Shown one piece after another: positions 28,101 to 29,353 of a stretch of 33,207 nucleotides of DNA. Where the stretch lies: positions 1-33,207 of the forward strand of contig JASJBO010000042.1 of NCBI GenBank assembly GCA_030066475.1. Direction: 5' to 3'. Position 1 is the stretch's first letter, and every line of letters starts with the position of its first letter. The position numbers and the translations under genes were made by a program. Under the pieces are notes generated by a model. It was not told the origin of the DNA. It did no database searches and saw nothing but the letters and a program-made list of their open reading frames with translations. The DNA comes from Myxococcota bacterium. Lineage in GTDB: Bacteria; Myxococcota_A; UBA9160; PR03.

Positions 28101-29333
28101 CGGATCTGCCGAGCGCATCACCACGGCGACCGAGAGGCCGGCTTCGGCCCCGACCCGGTCCAGCAACACGGTCTCCGGCGACAGGGACAGGCCCGTTGCC
28201 TCGGCATTCACGTCCACGGTCACGGGCACGTCGACCGAGAGGCCCCCGTTCGTGGCGGTGATCACGGCGGAGCCCGAGAAGAACGCGAGCAGCCGACCGC
28301 CCGGATCGACGGAGACGACGTCCGGCGCGCTCGAGACGTAGGAGGTGCCGGTCGCGGCCGGGCTCAGATCGACGAGCGCCCCGTCCGCCAACACCCCGAC
28401 CACCCGCAGCTCGATGGGCTCCCCAACGGCTCCGACGGCCAGGGTGGGCGGCTCGGCCTGCAGGTCAACGATCTGGGCCGGCGCTTCGCGGGCCAGCACG
28501 ACCACGGCGCGCTCGGTCGCGAGGTTTCCGCTCGCGTCGCGGGCCGAAGCCTCGACCACGGCCAGCGCGTCGTCGGCGACCGCGCCCACGATGGGGAACG
28601 TGGCGTCCAGCGCGACGACGTCGCCGGGCGCCAGGTCCACGGACGCGGTCGACGTCTCGAGCGAGTTGTCCAGCCGCTCGATCACGCCACCCCGGGCTCG
28701 AATGACGGCCGCCGAAGCCAGGACCGCGCTCGCGCGAAGCTGGCGCACGTCGTCCTCGCTGCCCCGCACCGAGACCACGAGCACGGACCGGCCGAGCTCG
28801 TCCACAATCCGGGCCTCCACGGCCAACGTGCCCGAGGCCCCCGAGTCCACGGCGAGCACTCGCCGGACCGGCACGGACACGTTGCCCTCGTCGTCGAAAG
28901 CGACGGCTTCTGCCACCAAGACCGCATCCGCCGGCAGGCCGCCGGCGACGGGAAGCTCGGCCACGTAGCGCCCGGAGTCCCCGTCGGGCGTGGCGGCCAG
29001 GCTCCGGACGTCGAGGAACGCGCTCCCGGCGGCCGCCACCCGATCGGCTGCCCCCGAAGTGACCCCGACCTCGCGGATCGATTCCACGCCTCCCAGGGCC
29101 GAGATCAGGTCGTCGGCCCGGACGCCGATCGCGCTGAACTCGACCCGATCCACGGTGAAGTCGTCGGCCGCGAGGACCTCGAGACCGATCCGATCTCCGT
29201 CCGTCACCGGCGGGAACGAGAAGTCGAGCCCGCTCACGGTCGGCGGCGCCGTCAGCTGCGCCTGGACGGGACCCGCGAGCCCGAGTGCGAGGAGCACCAG
29301 GACCGGCAGCACGGCGAAGGCGCGACTGCGCAT
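1..29333 (-). CDS. Giant exported multidomain protein (Ig, LVIVD propeller, Big_5 and TIG/IPT repeats), 3' end outside window
   Basis: ATG at 29333-29331 opens a frame of at least 9,777 codons with no stop before the edge. I chose this start because it directly precedes a Sec signal peptide and lies just after the upstream stop. A TTG at 29351 would add six residues ahead of the signal. Order: signal peptide (1-25), Ig-like region (26-286), two Big_2-like domains (287-473), about 21 Ig domains of Big_7 type (474-2972), seven super-modules of LVIVD propeller, Big_5 and two TIG domains (2973-7546), a lone Big_5 (7547-7652), then Ig blocks alternating with propellers to residue 9777. LVIVD signatures recur throughout, such as 'LRILDVSDPADPVELG' and 'VQVFDVTDPDDPLPL'. 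No catalytic domain, transmembrane helix or anchor is seen; any anchor would lie in the missing C-terminus. I count only six cysteines, in three pairs. These folds are typical of adhesins, surface-layer and matrix proteins; such a role is inferred, not shown. Confidence 0.93.
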   Translation of the reverse strand, partial: MRSRAFAVLPVLVLLALGLAGPVQAQLTAPPTVSGLDFSFPPVTDGDRIGLEVLAADDFTVDRVEFSAIGVRADDLISALGGVESIREVGVTSGAADRVAAAGSAFLDVRSLAATPDGDSGRYVAELPVAGGLPADAVLVAEAVAFDDEGNVSVPVRRVLAVDSGASGTLAVEARIVDELGRSVLVVSVRGSEDDVRQLRASAVLASAAVIRARGGVIERLDNSLETSTASVDLAPGDVVALDATFPIVGAVADDALAVVEASARDASGNLATERAVVVLAREAPAQIVDLQAEPPTLAVGAVGEPIELRVVGVLADGALVDLSPAATGTSYVSSAPDVVSVDPGGRLLAFFSGSAVITATNGGLSVDVPVTVDVNAEATGLSLSPETVLLDRVGAEAGLSVAVVMRSADPGAPPAGLQDVTRGALGTIYESSDSSVFTVSADGVLRAEGVGIATVTARNELRGGLLASAQVEVLDGPPEIALAVDQTSVPEGLSFAVTAEAVDDVGPEGVELVRFLVNGSPVSEDGAAPYEAQIQAPERTAGLVLRIEAEAVDRVGNVTRSLPVEVTVSAPRGGATARLELISPTGQSLLGEDETFLGFQPSGVRVTEGGSLVLAADASFGTREVEFLIDGAPVGVDTTPREILKETEDGPEVAFANVFEIRVQAPEVGAAGRSLAVAARVVDDEGNATRSDPAIIRVINDQRPVAEFVSLRDGEGVTAGATLRVRARFFDDLIANGLRVRLYGGTDPVLGEAELLLDEVVRIADSSESAGGSVAREADFAVPATPLGAQYFFLAEAIDSRGQAARTDLVRLTAVGDQPPSVALTAPIDGGEVLAGDEIRVAAAARDDRRVARVDFLVDGAVFLTDFSAPYTFPYTVPPDRAGTALAFAAVAYDDGGNATPEAERPVATVGVVADTTAPTVRIADPDPLTEHPETQNLLISVAGRDNVRVARVELDVDGVTRFAADDPGQVSDLTNGVFTSFVLPAAELAAGQTIQLLARAFDPAGNETATEPLLVDLVADAPPVITGFTSTGGSANEVLVSRAFDLFVDASDDVGLREVRVTPAGGSALVDDLAPFRFTRQAPDAPSALSFEAVAIDSAGQTSAPVSLALAVVADTTPPQLSIVSHRSGDRVFRGRPQTFVVSSADDVGVVAVDFEVVADGATVQSQTVTSFTLESNLFQRFEWPGVVLGASLLDAVVEIRAAARDAAGNAAPASVGLDVVDDAPPSVTITFPRAGERFAEGETVRLKATVNDDVGIVRVTPLSGGQPLTALELAPGSGFVDTTRVLAFDVPIPVREDPPGDLSVAVEVEDSGGQTALASVTLDVVDDLEAPTIEIESPRTGLQVFENDSFHVVTRTRDDLRTAGVTFLVNDVEAETVTAPFEGPDVEVRTIPNPASFGDLVVETLSRARFRYLVTVPQGTVDSSEDPLRIVARAFDAGGNSTDSLPVIVDVLPDIEPPTVVITQPKDDDAFTGGDSFDVRVRAYDNIDDEADLAARVEITVSGDAIAGGVTTVSGFGTELPVATLLPAVDAELTIEARAVDLAGNVGEATPVTLTVESDRAPRIESFTPAGSQPEGRSARFTARSGDDFGVVDATLVRAQGALELLADGALLAIDDSGPTRTEFAVRAADLSDDGSLTALVVDAGAGAARLERRDAPGQPNVAAVVPLHGVGMGAGATVSLTAEVADPAFGVEFRVDGSAVNTGPLTAEVVLPDPAATPGDMERRVEVTLLDGTGAAVAAWVETLVLRPGEPGEITADLGSAAIALLTARPAAASTTLVVASETRPLARQSDATDSVALAAVATDTAGARGVGSAVLQIAPDVEPPDVSVGPFRDGDVVVGGLAIDVSATASDDAALERLELFYKNANVASEFGPATTLQVGQTIGVASADVGSAVALFARATDVNGNTSESDPVTLVVQADQAPAIEITSLENLNFVGGEIRDIRGALAGGGIFVLEGTELVVRTQASDDAGIAKVVATLGDFASLPGGGADLDALPPEAQVLFDSPDSRARLRGDAVVFPIPSGSAGDAFVVRVAVRDVAGQVRSAETTVRVVGDEAPQVALTTPVGDELQDGIGLAAGSFRLNVEAVAVDDIALAQVAFLVNGLPFGSAVAVHGSQAVALTRGQIGDAGTDADGFLVDADGRRVPVDAQERNAIDAFPAPFDDPGRARVFATRLDLPVGLLEVGTQVRIGAIATDNQGNTRLSETVFEVVPDTTAPVVQFAAPAFDFDVTEGSTLTIQVRGSDNVLVRRVELFAARDEADLANGRILLVDNLPALDALEGTTQNIETELIQLPFTAPRLQADLGVSGVDKVPYHLGARAFDASGNATPIVPLPIDILLDRPPSVQIASPQSGESVVRGTRIPIQVDVSDPEGPISSVDLLVDGVVNPLGVDRVPPFNFSFEVPADTTATEFELVASAVDTFGNRTASNLVTIVPADNTPPTASITQPPDGSVVFEGAPLLVQVDATDDIEPEGIAFVRFFVDGDLVFTDFTRPFQYVRALPFGSAGQSLVIGASVRDALGLEQRASDVRVAIVRDEEPPVLEIEEPAPFSQVVEGATLRIRAEANDNVDVSSVAFALRITDADGVVGQDGVVGIDVAAPYEIFVPIGADTEGDTIEITVTATDNSGNQRDESVTVTVANDRAPTIRLVSPTDGAPVVEGDPEGLLVTALGEDDVDIVSTRFLVSDDPSLDGEGRLAAADVLFVDYLLPFNAFLRPPVGTAGEQRFLQAVAVDTAGQEASSNVVSVEIVPDEAPEIAITLPADGAAVFQGAEVQILSSARDDVRVESVEFLVNGVVVDVAPLPLPEFDAEDIYQGRFRIPVDSAGEQLTIVARATDSAGQPTDSEPVVIGVVDDDVPPEVVIVDPPDLDIVTGGESLELRVRAFDQAGVVSTDFFENGQLVFTSLVPDLDGEVIVPGLGDTIFPFTHGIQVPVGVPGSEIVLGASAIDPSGNVGEASDVTIEVGLRTTGTYRRVDPLDTFAARDVLEADRLAYVVNGRIGSRDSGSSLAILEVASRPEDPVLFGEVPLDGDARALALRGTLAFVVADPADGGETATLQVIDIGNPFAPVRVASLDLPSERALDVAAQGDLVLVAAGDAGVLVYEASDPFAPQRVIFDRKLGLDRALGIEIREGLAYLADGLGGLRILDLATPDFFEIGAIDTFGVADDLDLLGGLAFVSDEGPGGFVNVVDIRNSAEPVLLARHRTDPRRADLSSNGAGGVAAVGGFVLASVDLVDQEGRAARSLLDVIDVSDPQQPVRKASANQPYRFEFAAGAQGQPIGDGDDYVFGVDTLDDLALVAGGAAGLAVVEIPFTNVIEVSPSDGSLDVPVDSAVTVTFSDQLDPDTVVDPGTGLRTGNLLLVEAGNLGPGLVTLPLGSLVLDDPAALTEGPSHPVFPAGSLQEIGSLAISAGVAIFDLSVPLEPGLTYDVFDPSGAARLTGLALPPGGGVGAEVAGSFAFDGPRVVFTPDAPLLAGTRYRVVVSDAVADLAGMPLSAPFASTFTSVADPDAVAPTILRIDENHGTTSGGETVEITGVNFVDGAAVSFGGLPAAEVEFVDATLLRVVTPPNVPGPATVVVANPSGLSDRRLGGYLYVATLELSFVTPAVGRLEGGDVVALVGRGFVRGATVSFDGQPCGAVAVESTRRLSCATPPGDFGLADVIVQNPPTLGAPAGEQAALLDGFLYSRLSITTEVQSPNDLNVGGPATDELPFGAPVDVVLDDGLAYVAIRGNARSFADLDAGPFGDFDFASALSVLDVRSPADAFPVVGSGIDLPPPLVARGVALEGDRLFLLADAPEGDTDNAFVEPGSPHLVVIDRSQLRDAQPGGGLVIVGPGSGLGQYSGIVPMAGEARDLAAVDDVVLVAAGTAGLQVFDVHDPASPTLVARVGAFLIDGEVETARVDRVHVDGRVAYLEIGFGANLATRRTVVLDLVAPPGGQPVPEGRTHVVGALDAERAVAAVASGNIKVLDVDPLDRIGPVSQLDPNLFSIQTAGANDVAVIGNLATLSLPIPEGARPGECDLSGRSHLEIVDVADAERPELLDAVAIAPGLRAEAIASEGDVALLVTQRCTNLRGDPDTLPRAGVVVLQIPVPNVAGVELIEGDTRRDLRHRERGVPTSSALEVSFSVDMDAATLAGGISLVVLPSGTPVAVTVLPDAAPARSARIEPDAELDPDAEFELRLDDSIRSDASQGTGFALRAPYAIRFGTASGPGAIPEIVSVTPRLGSRQGGTEVAVVVGGLSGGLPEIFIGDQPATVLDGQVLGDGSTEVTVSTPENIPGPAAVEVRDATGTRDLAIGAFVYKETLEVASITPPTAPVSGGTPVSIQGSGFAPGGGVEVLFDTLPANDVRVITTELIQLVAPDGLLGTVDVTVTNPPTPDFPAGESVTVVDGFRFTVPVDSRIRLESDGAPLDLVIEQGLAFVAEQDGFSIVRVDGTNPLVPSGQDTEIEEQARLGQVDTDFDGRDDRVVFADGSRTTALAIDPRRDLLVRAVDDTLELLNAGDPRAPFTLRSLPLAQPLGAEGPAFDRVHALAIDGHLVYVGAGARGVLVADATDPANALFVAEHPFPAPVLDVAVSGSTLVVTTGVLDSAARALAPDSGAVYVVDLDGFGFSAPRVFDVTALRAAVDDELVYLAAGDGGLVVLDLADPGSDPIGALTFSTPVLDVAVESGLAYLVRGSGGVALVDVADPALPRLLAVADRVGAEPLVGITVDRGTVVFGVDVAATRRPSELQTFQVPLLLVADTRPAPGERIPVEPRVLPGGGLQAPIEIFFTRPVDLATVAAHASVAVGGVPVAGTFALDGESAVSFLPDAALPLDATVTVALTAPVGIGPGVRAAPVGGESLGVALATNVAFRFQTATAPGAEAPPAFDAALPHFGLVSGGTEVTLSARAGDDRAFLSGLTVWVNGVAAEVLEIVDGRQVVVRTPAGIDGPATIRVANPGGIEARAGGALVFLDPPRIDRIAPFFLDPLGGTPVTVLGAGFVPSIGVFPATEVRIGGIAVDVDVVGTGVLTLVAPPGAFGPADVEAQNPDLGRDLALDGVRYGLPQLGVGSEPTSAPSYVSPGGIVVDELGGLELGAELIYAAAGYNLEGNSVPALPELADATQSFSGRVVLFDVSNPTDVQVVSARDDTEDLLNPLSVAPETQVDAPVVRFVDRPGQDDLLLVANGLGGFVVMDASDPLALPVLSRALTTESRALGAASTGGGGDSDGFAVNVAALGDLALVAMSSIGAPLDPCKGKPHVVPTGGRLVGLSLAVPDDLVELWRLEFPGQANPTQMETRGGRLFVSTGTAAQVPEGRCVNPEGPPERLVGRFDPIVNANEFREGSIEILELGDAAPTVVSRIPLPDSATGFALVGDRALVSAYHEGLLVVDVSQAFVGLLDDDFDGRDDRITGQVVLDETLVRNPGRPVAIEVRGNLAFVAAEDGGVQVFDVTDPDDPLPLSAGNREFANHTAVVRDVAVVASGSDGLTTLATPFTNVASLDPPRDSLVSVDPVFTLEFNRDVNLGSIDATSVFLERASDGSAVATSLALGLPGAPLDRGDPDATTRFWTVAPEASLDPESDYRFVVTGAVTDRKGAAMLVPFVAPFRTAAAGAVRPRILGVSPPFASAGETLTIVGADFDPAAQVTIGAAPASVAFVDATTLEVEVPLAAGTGSLPIAVANPGGFEDVSFGSVLFLEALADVALSLGPDFGPRLGGTELTIGADGDTFAPGARVVFRGDVFDEVSGEVDGVALDVQTPRELTVLAPRADRPGLAEVLIANPGGALVSIGVFSYDLPPSPLAIDLPYYPPRKALDLRAVGDLLYVASASANGLEIFDVRIPERPVSLGRVEIASTVRSVAPLGDIVLVSADGQGVLVVDASDPANPFVVDQAATDGRARAVRVVGGEAWVAVQNDSLPDGGLLQRFDLSTPRLARIADVILPAEPLDLEVVGDVVYLLGRLAGDLALLVLDAQTGELLGQPASLSASSAAGAPHLRVVGGFAFVTVDDKLVVLDVGGFADPSAADPDARPEEVFFATPADVLSGIDLVGSTAFVAGANVELVNVPLLNVTGVEPAAGSEAPVTSSIVVDFSRPLKPDTATPAAVTLVSELGETVDAVLADGLIPVVFTTFGSQLVFTPTAPLDPDTEYTLRVSTAVTDITTLPLAADFVTSFRTALDPAARPPRIVDSGPRFGPVSGGTDVAVTATGLEEPIAVTLGGQAVVTSAPVVIGQDAEGNDLHAFSFAAPPLATNDPGVATLTVTNALGLADSRAGAFVYLPSLGAETITPARGPARGGQTVTIFGRGFRPGVRVFFGDEDVNEFFEAGNVTVLSTTRLTARTPSVPAGGLVKADVQVRLGDDPLMRATLFDAYTYSVPITGSVQADFGPVASLIVDGDVSFAGSRQGPRETFSVLDISDPVFPNIISDEEGFEGQIRLSSFGLDVHDLARLGDDVLLAATDDGIVAVDVSLPARPVIDLALSTGLGTDDRVNGVAVVDDLVLAADVSEGIVVFTTALFDNALRLNTVGLDGTPLALGASATAAFVTVETAGGRHFLERIDLTDPAFPVVASIELAGPGRKLVVEGAEVAVAEGAGGVVQVFDASAEQLFIPRGFIGPEDVDDDGVVAANDVAVVGSLAFVASGDDGLQVFDISDRDAPERIDFAASDGEVLSVDAEGNTIVAGGAAGGAGTLVILNLDGVNVAAVEPADRTRVAQDAQIVVDLTGFVNPATVVPTNVFLTELVDLDGDGLAVEDGPVVAASLESEPTSLGTRIALAPDALLAPGRGYRLHVTQGVIDLRGDALLAPFTSRFETADLPGAQTPQIERVEPPFGVFSGGDELLVVGRGFQPGARVFLGGAEAIVLEVGDDGETVRIVAPALPQFQDGDVRPLAIRVVNPGGLAGVQIGAYNVVPAPRITQITPDRERYRGGSAVTLRGQGFFPGTTVEVGGQQAEITALLGSGELRFLPPDGSLLGAVSVAAVTPGDTGDLRSNEVTLDLQLVTRARVDFDDAVDLAREGNVLFVAGGSQDLQAVTVIDAANPQVESELALPGETTAVAATTVDGQRLVLAVSGGSAYAVDATDTGTLANLGRLELPLDAEVTDVAASEDLGLLVVDDALVLVRLAVPEFPIVGGFSPPAGTLERVFVSDGRAYLVLREGGADRIEVRDLREPDLGLLGQLAPGGRIRDLALSGARGALATSSGLVLLDLSDPDRPSELGRLSGDWGAADVQGALAVGADAQGVALVDASDAAQPRALARFATARPPTALRLDGDSLFAAAGALEIVVQPVLNVTDARADVDAVRITLSQPIPVNASLLELRAASDGSVLDSALSAAAQVSLLALAEGDEADLVVALGDDPALAGDELRSGLVLRLRGPPAGARPEILSVSPGFGTVGAATAIDVVVRDADPAATLLVAGVPVGSAGAVDHGDGTVTLSGSVPPLAAAGVAAVRVENPSGLADDRLAGFAYLKPLPAPDGVVVDPAIVPVEGGVVVTVAGDGLDLGVRLEAGGIATPLRAAAPDLLAFDAPAGDPGGVPLLLVAPDGASLALDLALFREDTSAPTLVGTTPADGARDVAPTATVTATFSEPVRLPATPDDALRVIRVASDEVLPGVYDEVGSGLVFTPDAPLPAGESFRIEVDAGITDLVGNPIVGVPQTRDFTTVDTLAPTLAPTELDGTPLPLAPTPIDREAGTVFRLEANGADNLILDWVELRRSDAPLAARYRYSPPHRFDELLPSTAGEVTFTLTARDRSGNTATAELRVLTFVVPDLAPTVQITAPGDGAAFEEGVFVDVTADVADDDAVTRVELLTGEDPADLRVVDALAGAPAGGVASFTTRLPLPAPASGSHVIGVRAFDAAGQTALDTVALSVATDASAPDVAITRPQSGEVVVEQSLLDVRVAATDNVDVASVTLRVVVDGTLLAQSTLAQPPYRLSVPLPDVGADTPLRVEAEAVDGLGNAGSATPVDATIAFDDGAPQVRVVSPAPATSFVEGEAFAVEVVASDERQLDRVSLLVDGVPVGTRSAPPYAFDARAPLVAADRIDVAVTATAFDAAGNSTSDTIDVRVLEDAVAPLLPDLALEPDAPRLLAGSTLIAFGTATDASAGDVTVRATTPGGDVLASGALGAPLEAAIPVDASALDVAARALDAAGNEARTDRSLGVDPFLADPAAVAESALGAGALRLARLDGRVFAASGAAPLAELDETLAPLSVPPGNVAPLDVVTAAGLVLAADGADGLAVLSPTAGALATVAAREAVRAVAADGPVAYLLDGAVLRVVDLRLPAAPVELPAQPLPSTTAALALSGDWLVAAGAEGVALFDVADRRQPLLLSAPAPPGAPVAAAASLDRVALALGDEGVATYRVASGELVFDAQLAGRAVDAVAWAGDRLLALGPAGLDVYDASDPSAPVRVGWFPQIAGRTLLLDAERLFVGDGEGVRRFDLAAGPTAPLVTLVAPTTAAPGAAVALEALVGDDTAAGVDFLVDGVPLAASASAPHRATVVLDPALALGTDVVLSAVARDQSGQLASDDATLTVAVDAAGPTPLAIDGPAALFTDETADYTVRVVDPSGVSEVVLSVGGTPIPAATDRPFRFAVTAPGAAGSVLLSAVATDAAGNASAVLERAVPVVGDTSPAPPTVAIVAPADGTPEIEGRRLVVEVDASDPDGSVARVDFALAGLHVASVSAPPYAAELELPVVDGFTPIEVRAVAVDDGGNASLPASITVSVTDDTIDPTLSLALDPESDLIAARSSLEATVAASDDVGVATTRVEIEVDGSVAASGIERAFLRIPPGATAIRVRAEARDRAGNATSVERRLDVLDGRVIGLPTPLAGAGDALGVWVEDETVFLASGAAGIEVYDAADPLAPVLLRTLGGALDARRAVVLDDLAWVADGAAGLALLDAASGAELARAPTLGDALDLLVLGDVVVTAEGAAGLGFWDITEPTLPRRVAQLATTDARHLGLDGPGRLVLADGLGGARLVDFTDPGDPQIVFTRDLGVPIRRVRVRDVHVYVLAGDRLQRLDLAGLVPRESFPTGGGVALEYADGLAIVATDDRRLAWLRGTSTSAIERVAIRLLDGVPTDVAAGTEFVVAALGPDGFAVVPVSGRSATAAPAAQTNPVGVARRIADAGDGLAYVASGPSGVQIVELPARGVPARTTHVDTPGSASDVAMVRGQVYVADGFSGLRIYARSALESATPGLNIGPRNIVSSLGRVTGLTVAPDGLVFAFGTSLAILDPAVSWVNPAIRASGIDVGSDVTGVAVREGRAYVTAGPAGLRILDVSDPADPVELGAFEPGDGALAEHVTVFGDYAYVAWGSAGLRVVDVRDPNAPALVAELSAPFNGPAHVERVGGLAALTDGPRVVLVDVSDPAAPVLAGEIALPDLAESSLVVGEHLIVAAGPSGLQSIAIGDEFGAPDVEILAPPDGAGLAQGSRFEVRVATLDTREVRHATFRLDGRAVARASGPGPFALRLPVPSDVPLGGSFTVGVDVVDGSGARASARPVLLRAELADTIAPDVTLTAPVDGAQLGQGGRVRLAADASDASGAPRVVFLADGRELATDGTPPYTFDWDVPVGISGSVALTARALDASGNAAESTAQVSVLDDADDPTVAFSGFGAGASVVEGTTLTIQADAADDRNVRFVEFLIDGAVVGIDVEAPYQLAFPAPLGVAPSAVDVEARVTDGVGRTASTAPVTLSIVGDVPPSIDTFSVEPSGPVIEDTPLQVDVAASDDVDVVAVELRLDGALVASVAGDTLSASIQVPEVAGATALPLEALARDAAGQVATQTLTID
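1138..2919 (-). repeat. LVIVD propeller region, probably two propellers (9 and 10)
   Basis: Residues 8806-9399, about 594 residues, too long for one ordinary propeller. An alanine/serine/threonine-rich linker near 2,005-2,055 ('SATAAPAAQTNP') splits it into two halves. Blades include 'IEVYDAADPLAPVLLRTL', 'LRILDVSDPADPVELGAF' and 'LRVVDVRDPNAPALVAEL'. The two-propeller reading rests on length and the linker only. Confidence 0.68.
2920..4050 (-). repeat. Block of four Ig domains
   Basis: Residues 8429-8805. Four Ig units: about 4050-3771 ('APLVTLVAPTTAAPGAAV'), 3770-3486, 3485-3186 ('PPTVAIVAPADGTPEIEG') and 3185-2920. The 'VDFLVDG' and 'DAAGNAS' signatures of the N-terminal array are kept. 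Confidence 0.75.
4051..4860 (-). repeat. LVIVD beta-propeller 8
   Basis: Residues 8159-8428, about 270 residues, enough for one propeller of six or seven short blades. Clear blades are 'VALFDVADRRQPLLLSA' and 'LDVYDASDPSAPVRVGWF'. Alanine is unusually frequent compared with the earlier propellers. It is flanked directly by Ig blocks on both sides, without a Big_5 or TIG domain. Confidence 0.72.
4861..6696 (-). repeat. Lone Big_5 domain followed by five Ig domains
   Basis: Residues 7547-8158. A well-preserved Big_5 domain (6696-6378: 'APTLVGTTPADGARDVAPTA', then 'LVFTPDAPLPAGESFRIEVD') has no TIG partners. It is followed by five Ig domains of the same type as the N-terminal array, for example 'APTVQITAPGDGAAFEEG' near 6,060 and 'SAPDVAITRPQSGEVVVEQ' near 5,750. 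The last one (5165-4861) is shorter and diverged. Confidence 0.75.
6697..8373 (-). repeat. Super-module 7: LVIVD propeller, degenerate Big_5, TIG, TIG-like
   Basis: Residues 6988-7546, the shortest and most diverged module. The propeller (8373-7530) is recognisable by 'LVLLDLSDPDRPSELGRL'. The Big_5 position (7522-7245) has lost the usual 'P-x-DG' start. The two TIG positions (7243-6960 and 6955-6700) keep the strand order, but the second lacks the usual 'GFxPG' turn. It is the last copy of the four-domain unit in the window. Confidence 0.68.
8374..10239 (-). repeat. Super-module 6: LVIVD propeller, Big_5, TIG, TIG
   Basis: Residues 6366-6987. The propeller (10239-9275) contains 'FSVLDISDPVFPNIIS', 'LQVFDISDRDAPERIDF' and a dockerin-like acidic loop 'DVDDDGVVAANDV' (about 9,483-9,525). 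The Big_5 domain (9270-8925) carries a further acidic loop 'VDLDGDGLAVEDG' near 9,110-9,150. TIG domains occupy 8912-8645 and 8643-8376. Confidence 0.8.
10240..11968 (-). repeat. Super-module 5: LVIVD propeller, Big_5, TIG, TIG
   Basis: Residues 5789-6365. The propeller (11968-11170) contains 'LEIFDVRIPERPVSLGRV' and 'VLVVDASDPANPFVVD'. The Big_5 domain (11165-10830) has 'LVFTPTAPLDPDTEYTLRVS', a textbook match. TIG domains occupy 10825-10540 and 10539-10245; the second has 'GGQTVTIFGRGFRPGVRVFF'. Confidence 0.82.
11969..14166 (-). repeat. Super-module 4: LVIVD propeller, Big_5, TIG, TIG
   Basis: Residues 5057-5789. This is the longest propeller of the series (14166-12880). It has the acidic loop 'DDDFDGRDDRITG' near 13,130-13,170 and cysteines at residues 5245 and 5308. 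It ends 'ATPFTNVASLDPPRDS', then Big_5 (12876-12536), then TIG at 12535-12272 ('SAGETLTIVGADFDP') and 12271-11985. An aromatic and proline-rich linker ('DLPYYPPRKA') leads to the next module. Confidence 0.8.
14167..16119 (-). repeat. Super-module 3: LVIVD propeller, Big_5, TIG, TIG
   Basis: Residues 4406-5056. The propeller (16119-15090) carries the acidic loop 'DTDFDGRDDRVV' near 15,903-15,945 and blades such as 'VALVDVADPALPRLLAV'. A shortened Big_5 domain ('IEIFFTRPVDLATVA', 15085-14720) precedes TIG domains at 14715-14445 and 14440-14170. Confidence 0.78.
16120..18216 (-). repeat. Super-module 2: LVIVD propeller, Big_5, TIG, TIG
   Basis: Residues 3707-4405. The propeller (18216-17040) contains 'LQVFDVHDPASPTLVARV' and 'LEIVDVADAERPELLDAV', plus a cysteine pair (residues 4026 and 4076). 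It is followed by a Big_5 domain with the core 'SSALEVSFSVDMDAATLAGG' (17035-16680) and TIG domains at 16675-16410 and 16405-16120. The second TIG shows the standard 'GGTPVSIQGSGFAPGGGVEV' core. Confidence 0.8.
18217..20418 (-). repeat. Super-module 1: LVIVD propeller, Big_5, TIG, TIG
   Basis: Residues 2973-3706. The propeller (20418-19378) has blades such as 'LQVIDIGNPFAPVRVASL' and 'LDVIDVSDPQQPVRKA'. It ends 'IPFTNVIEVSPSDGS', which leads into an SbsA/Big_5-type Ig domain (19377-18787) with the hallmark 'VVFTPDAPLLAGTRYRVVVS'. TIG domains follow at 18786-18535 and 18534-18255. The Big_5 domain is longer than usual, with an insert of about 80 residues. The second TIG holds a cysteine pair (residues 3642 and 3655). 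Confidence 0.8.
20419..27915 (-). repeat. Array of about 21 tandem Ig domains (Big_7-like)
   Basis: Residues 474-2972. Each unit of about 95-130 residues begins 'PP-x-V-x-I-x-x-P-x-x-G', continues 'A-x-DD-x-x-V-x-x-V-x-FLVDG' and ends 'A-x-D-x-x-GN-x-x-x-(S/T)-x-P-V-x-V-x-V-V-x-D'. Clear copies include 'PPSVQIASPQSGESVVRG' near 22,290 and 'APEIAITLPADGAAVFQG' near 21,070. The pattern matches the bacterial Ig family Big_7 (PF17957). Units are strongly diverged at both protein and DNA level, so this is an old array, not recent slippage. One segment (24,650-23,870) is longer and atypical. Confidence 0.8.
27916..28475 (-). other. Two Big_2-like bacterial Ig domains
   Basis: Residues 287-375 and 376-473. 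Each shows the Big_2 (PF02368) ending in which a value 'in effect' is followed by a G-x-A-x-I/V-T-A strand: 'SVDPGGRLLAFFSGSAVITA' and 'VSADGVLRAEGVGIATVTA'. They are the only Big_2-type domains I see in the protein and sit between the divergent N-terminus and the long Ig array. Big_2 domains are common in intimins, phage and surface proteins, where they act as rigid spacers. Confidence 0.7.
28476..29258 (-). other. N-terminal Ig-like region of the giant protein
   Basis: Residues 26-286 follow the signal peptide. Two stretches end in the strand pattern seen throughout the protein ('AVAFDDEGNVSVPVRRV' and 'ASARDASGNLATERAVVV'), so two divergent Ig-like domains are likely. The part between them ('SVRGSEDDVRQLRASAVL') is not recognised and looks partly helical. 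I cannot name a family for it. Confidence 0.5.
29259..29333 (-). other. Sec signal peptide of the giant protein
   Basis: Residues 1-25 have a short basic start (MRSR), a hydrophobic core 'AFAVLPVLVLLALGLAG' and a small-residue end 'PVQA', with cleavage most likely after Ala25 (V-Q-A, then Q-L-T). No lipobox cysteine is present, so this looks like a signal peptidase I site rather than a lipoprotein. It places the whole protein in the periplasm or outside the cell. Confidence 0.88.
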
Positions 29334-29353
29334 GTCAGCTCGACTCGACAAAG
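29331..29353 (-). promoter_or_regulatory. Gene junction with weak ribosome binding site and likely translational coupling
   Basis: The upstream stop TGA (29337-29335) and the downstream ATG (29333-29331) are separated by one base. The only Shine-Dalgarno-like element is a GAG five bases before the ATG, inside the last codons of the upstream gene; a second GAG lies further upstream. This arrangement fits ribosomes that terminate on the first gene and reinitiate on the second. No promoter could fit between the genes, though one inside the upstream gene cannot be excluded. Confidence 0.6.

Noticed and set aside
1..29333. Several adjacent genes or a frameshifted pseudogene instead of one giant gene
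   Set aside because: No in-frame stop was found, and frame checks from 29,333 to 3 all agree. No internal start is followed by a signal peptide, and domain order runs smoothly across every possible break.
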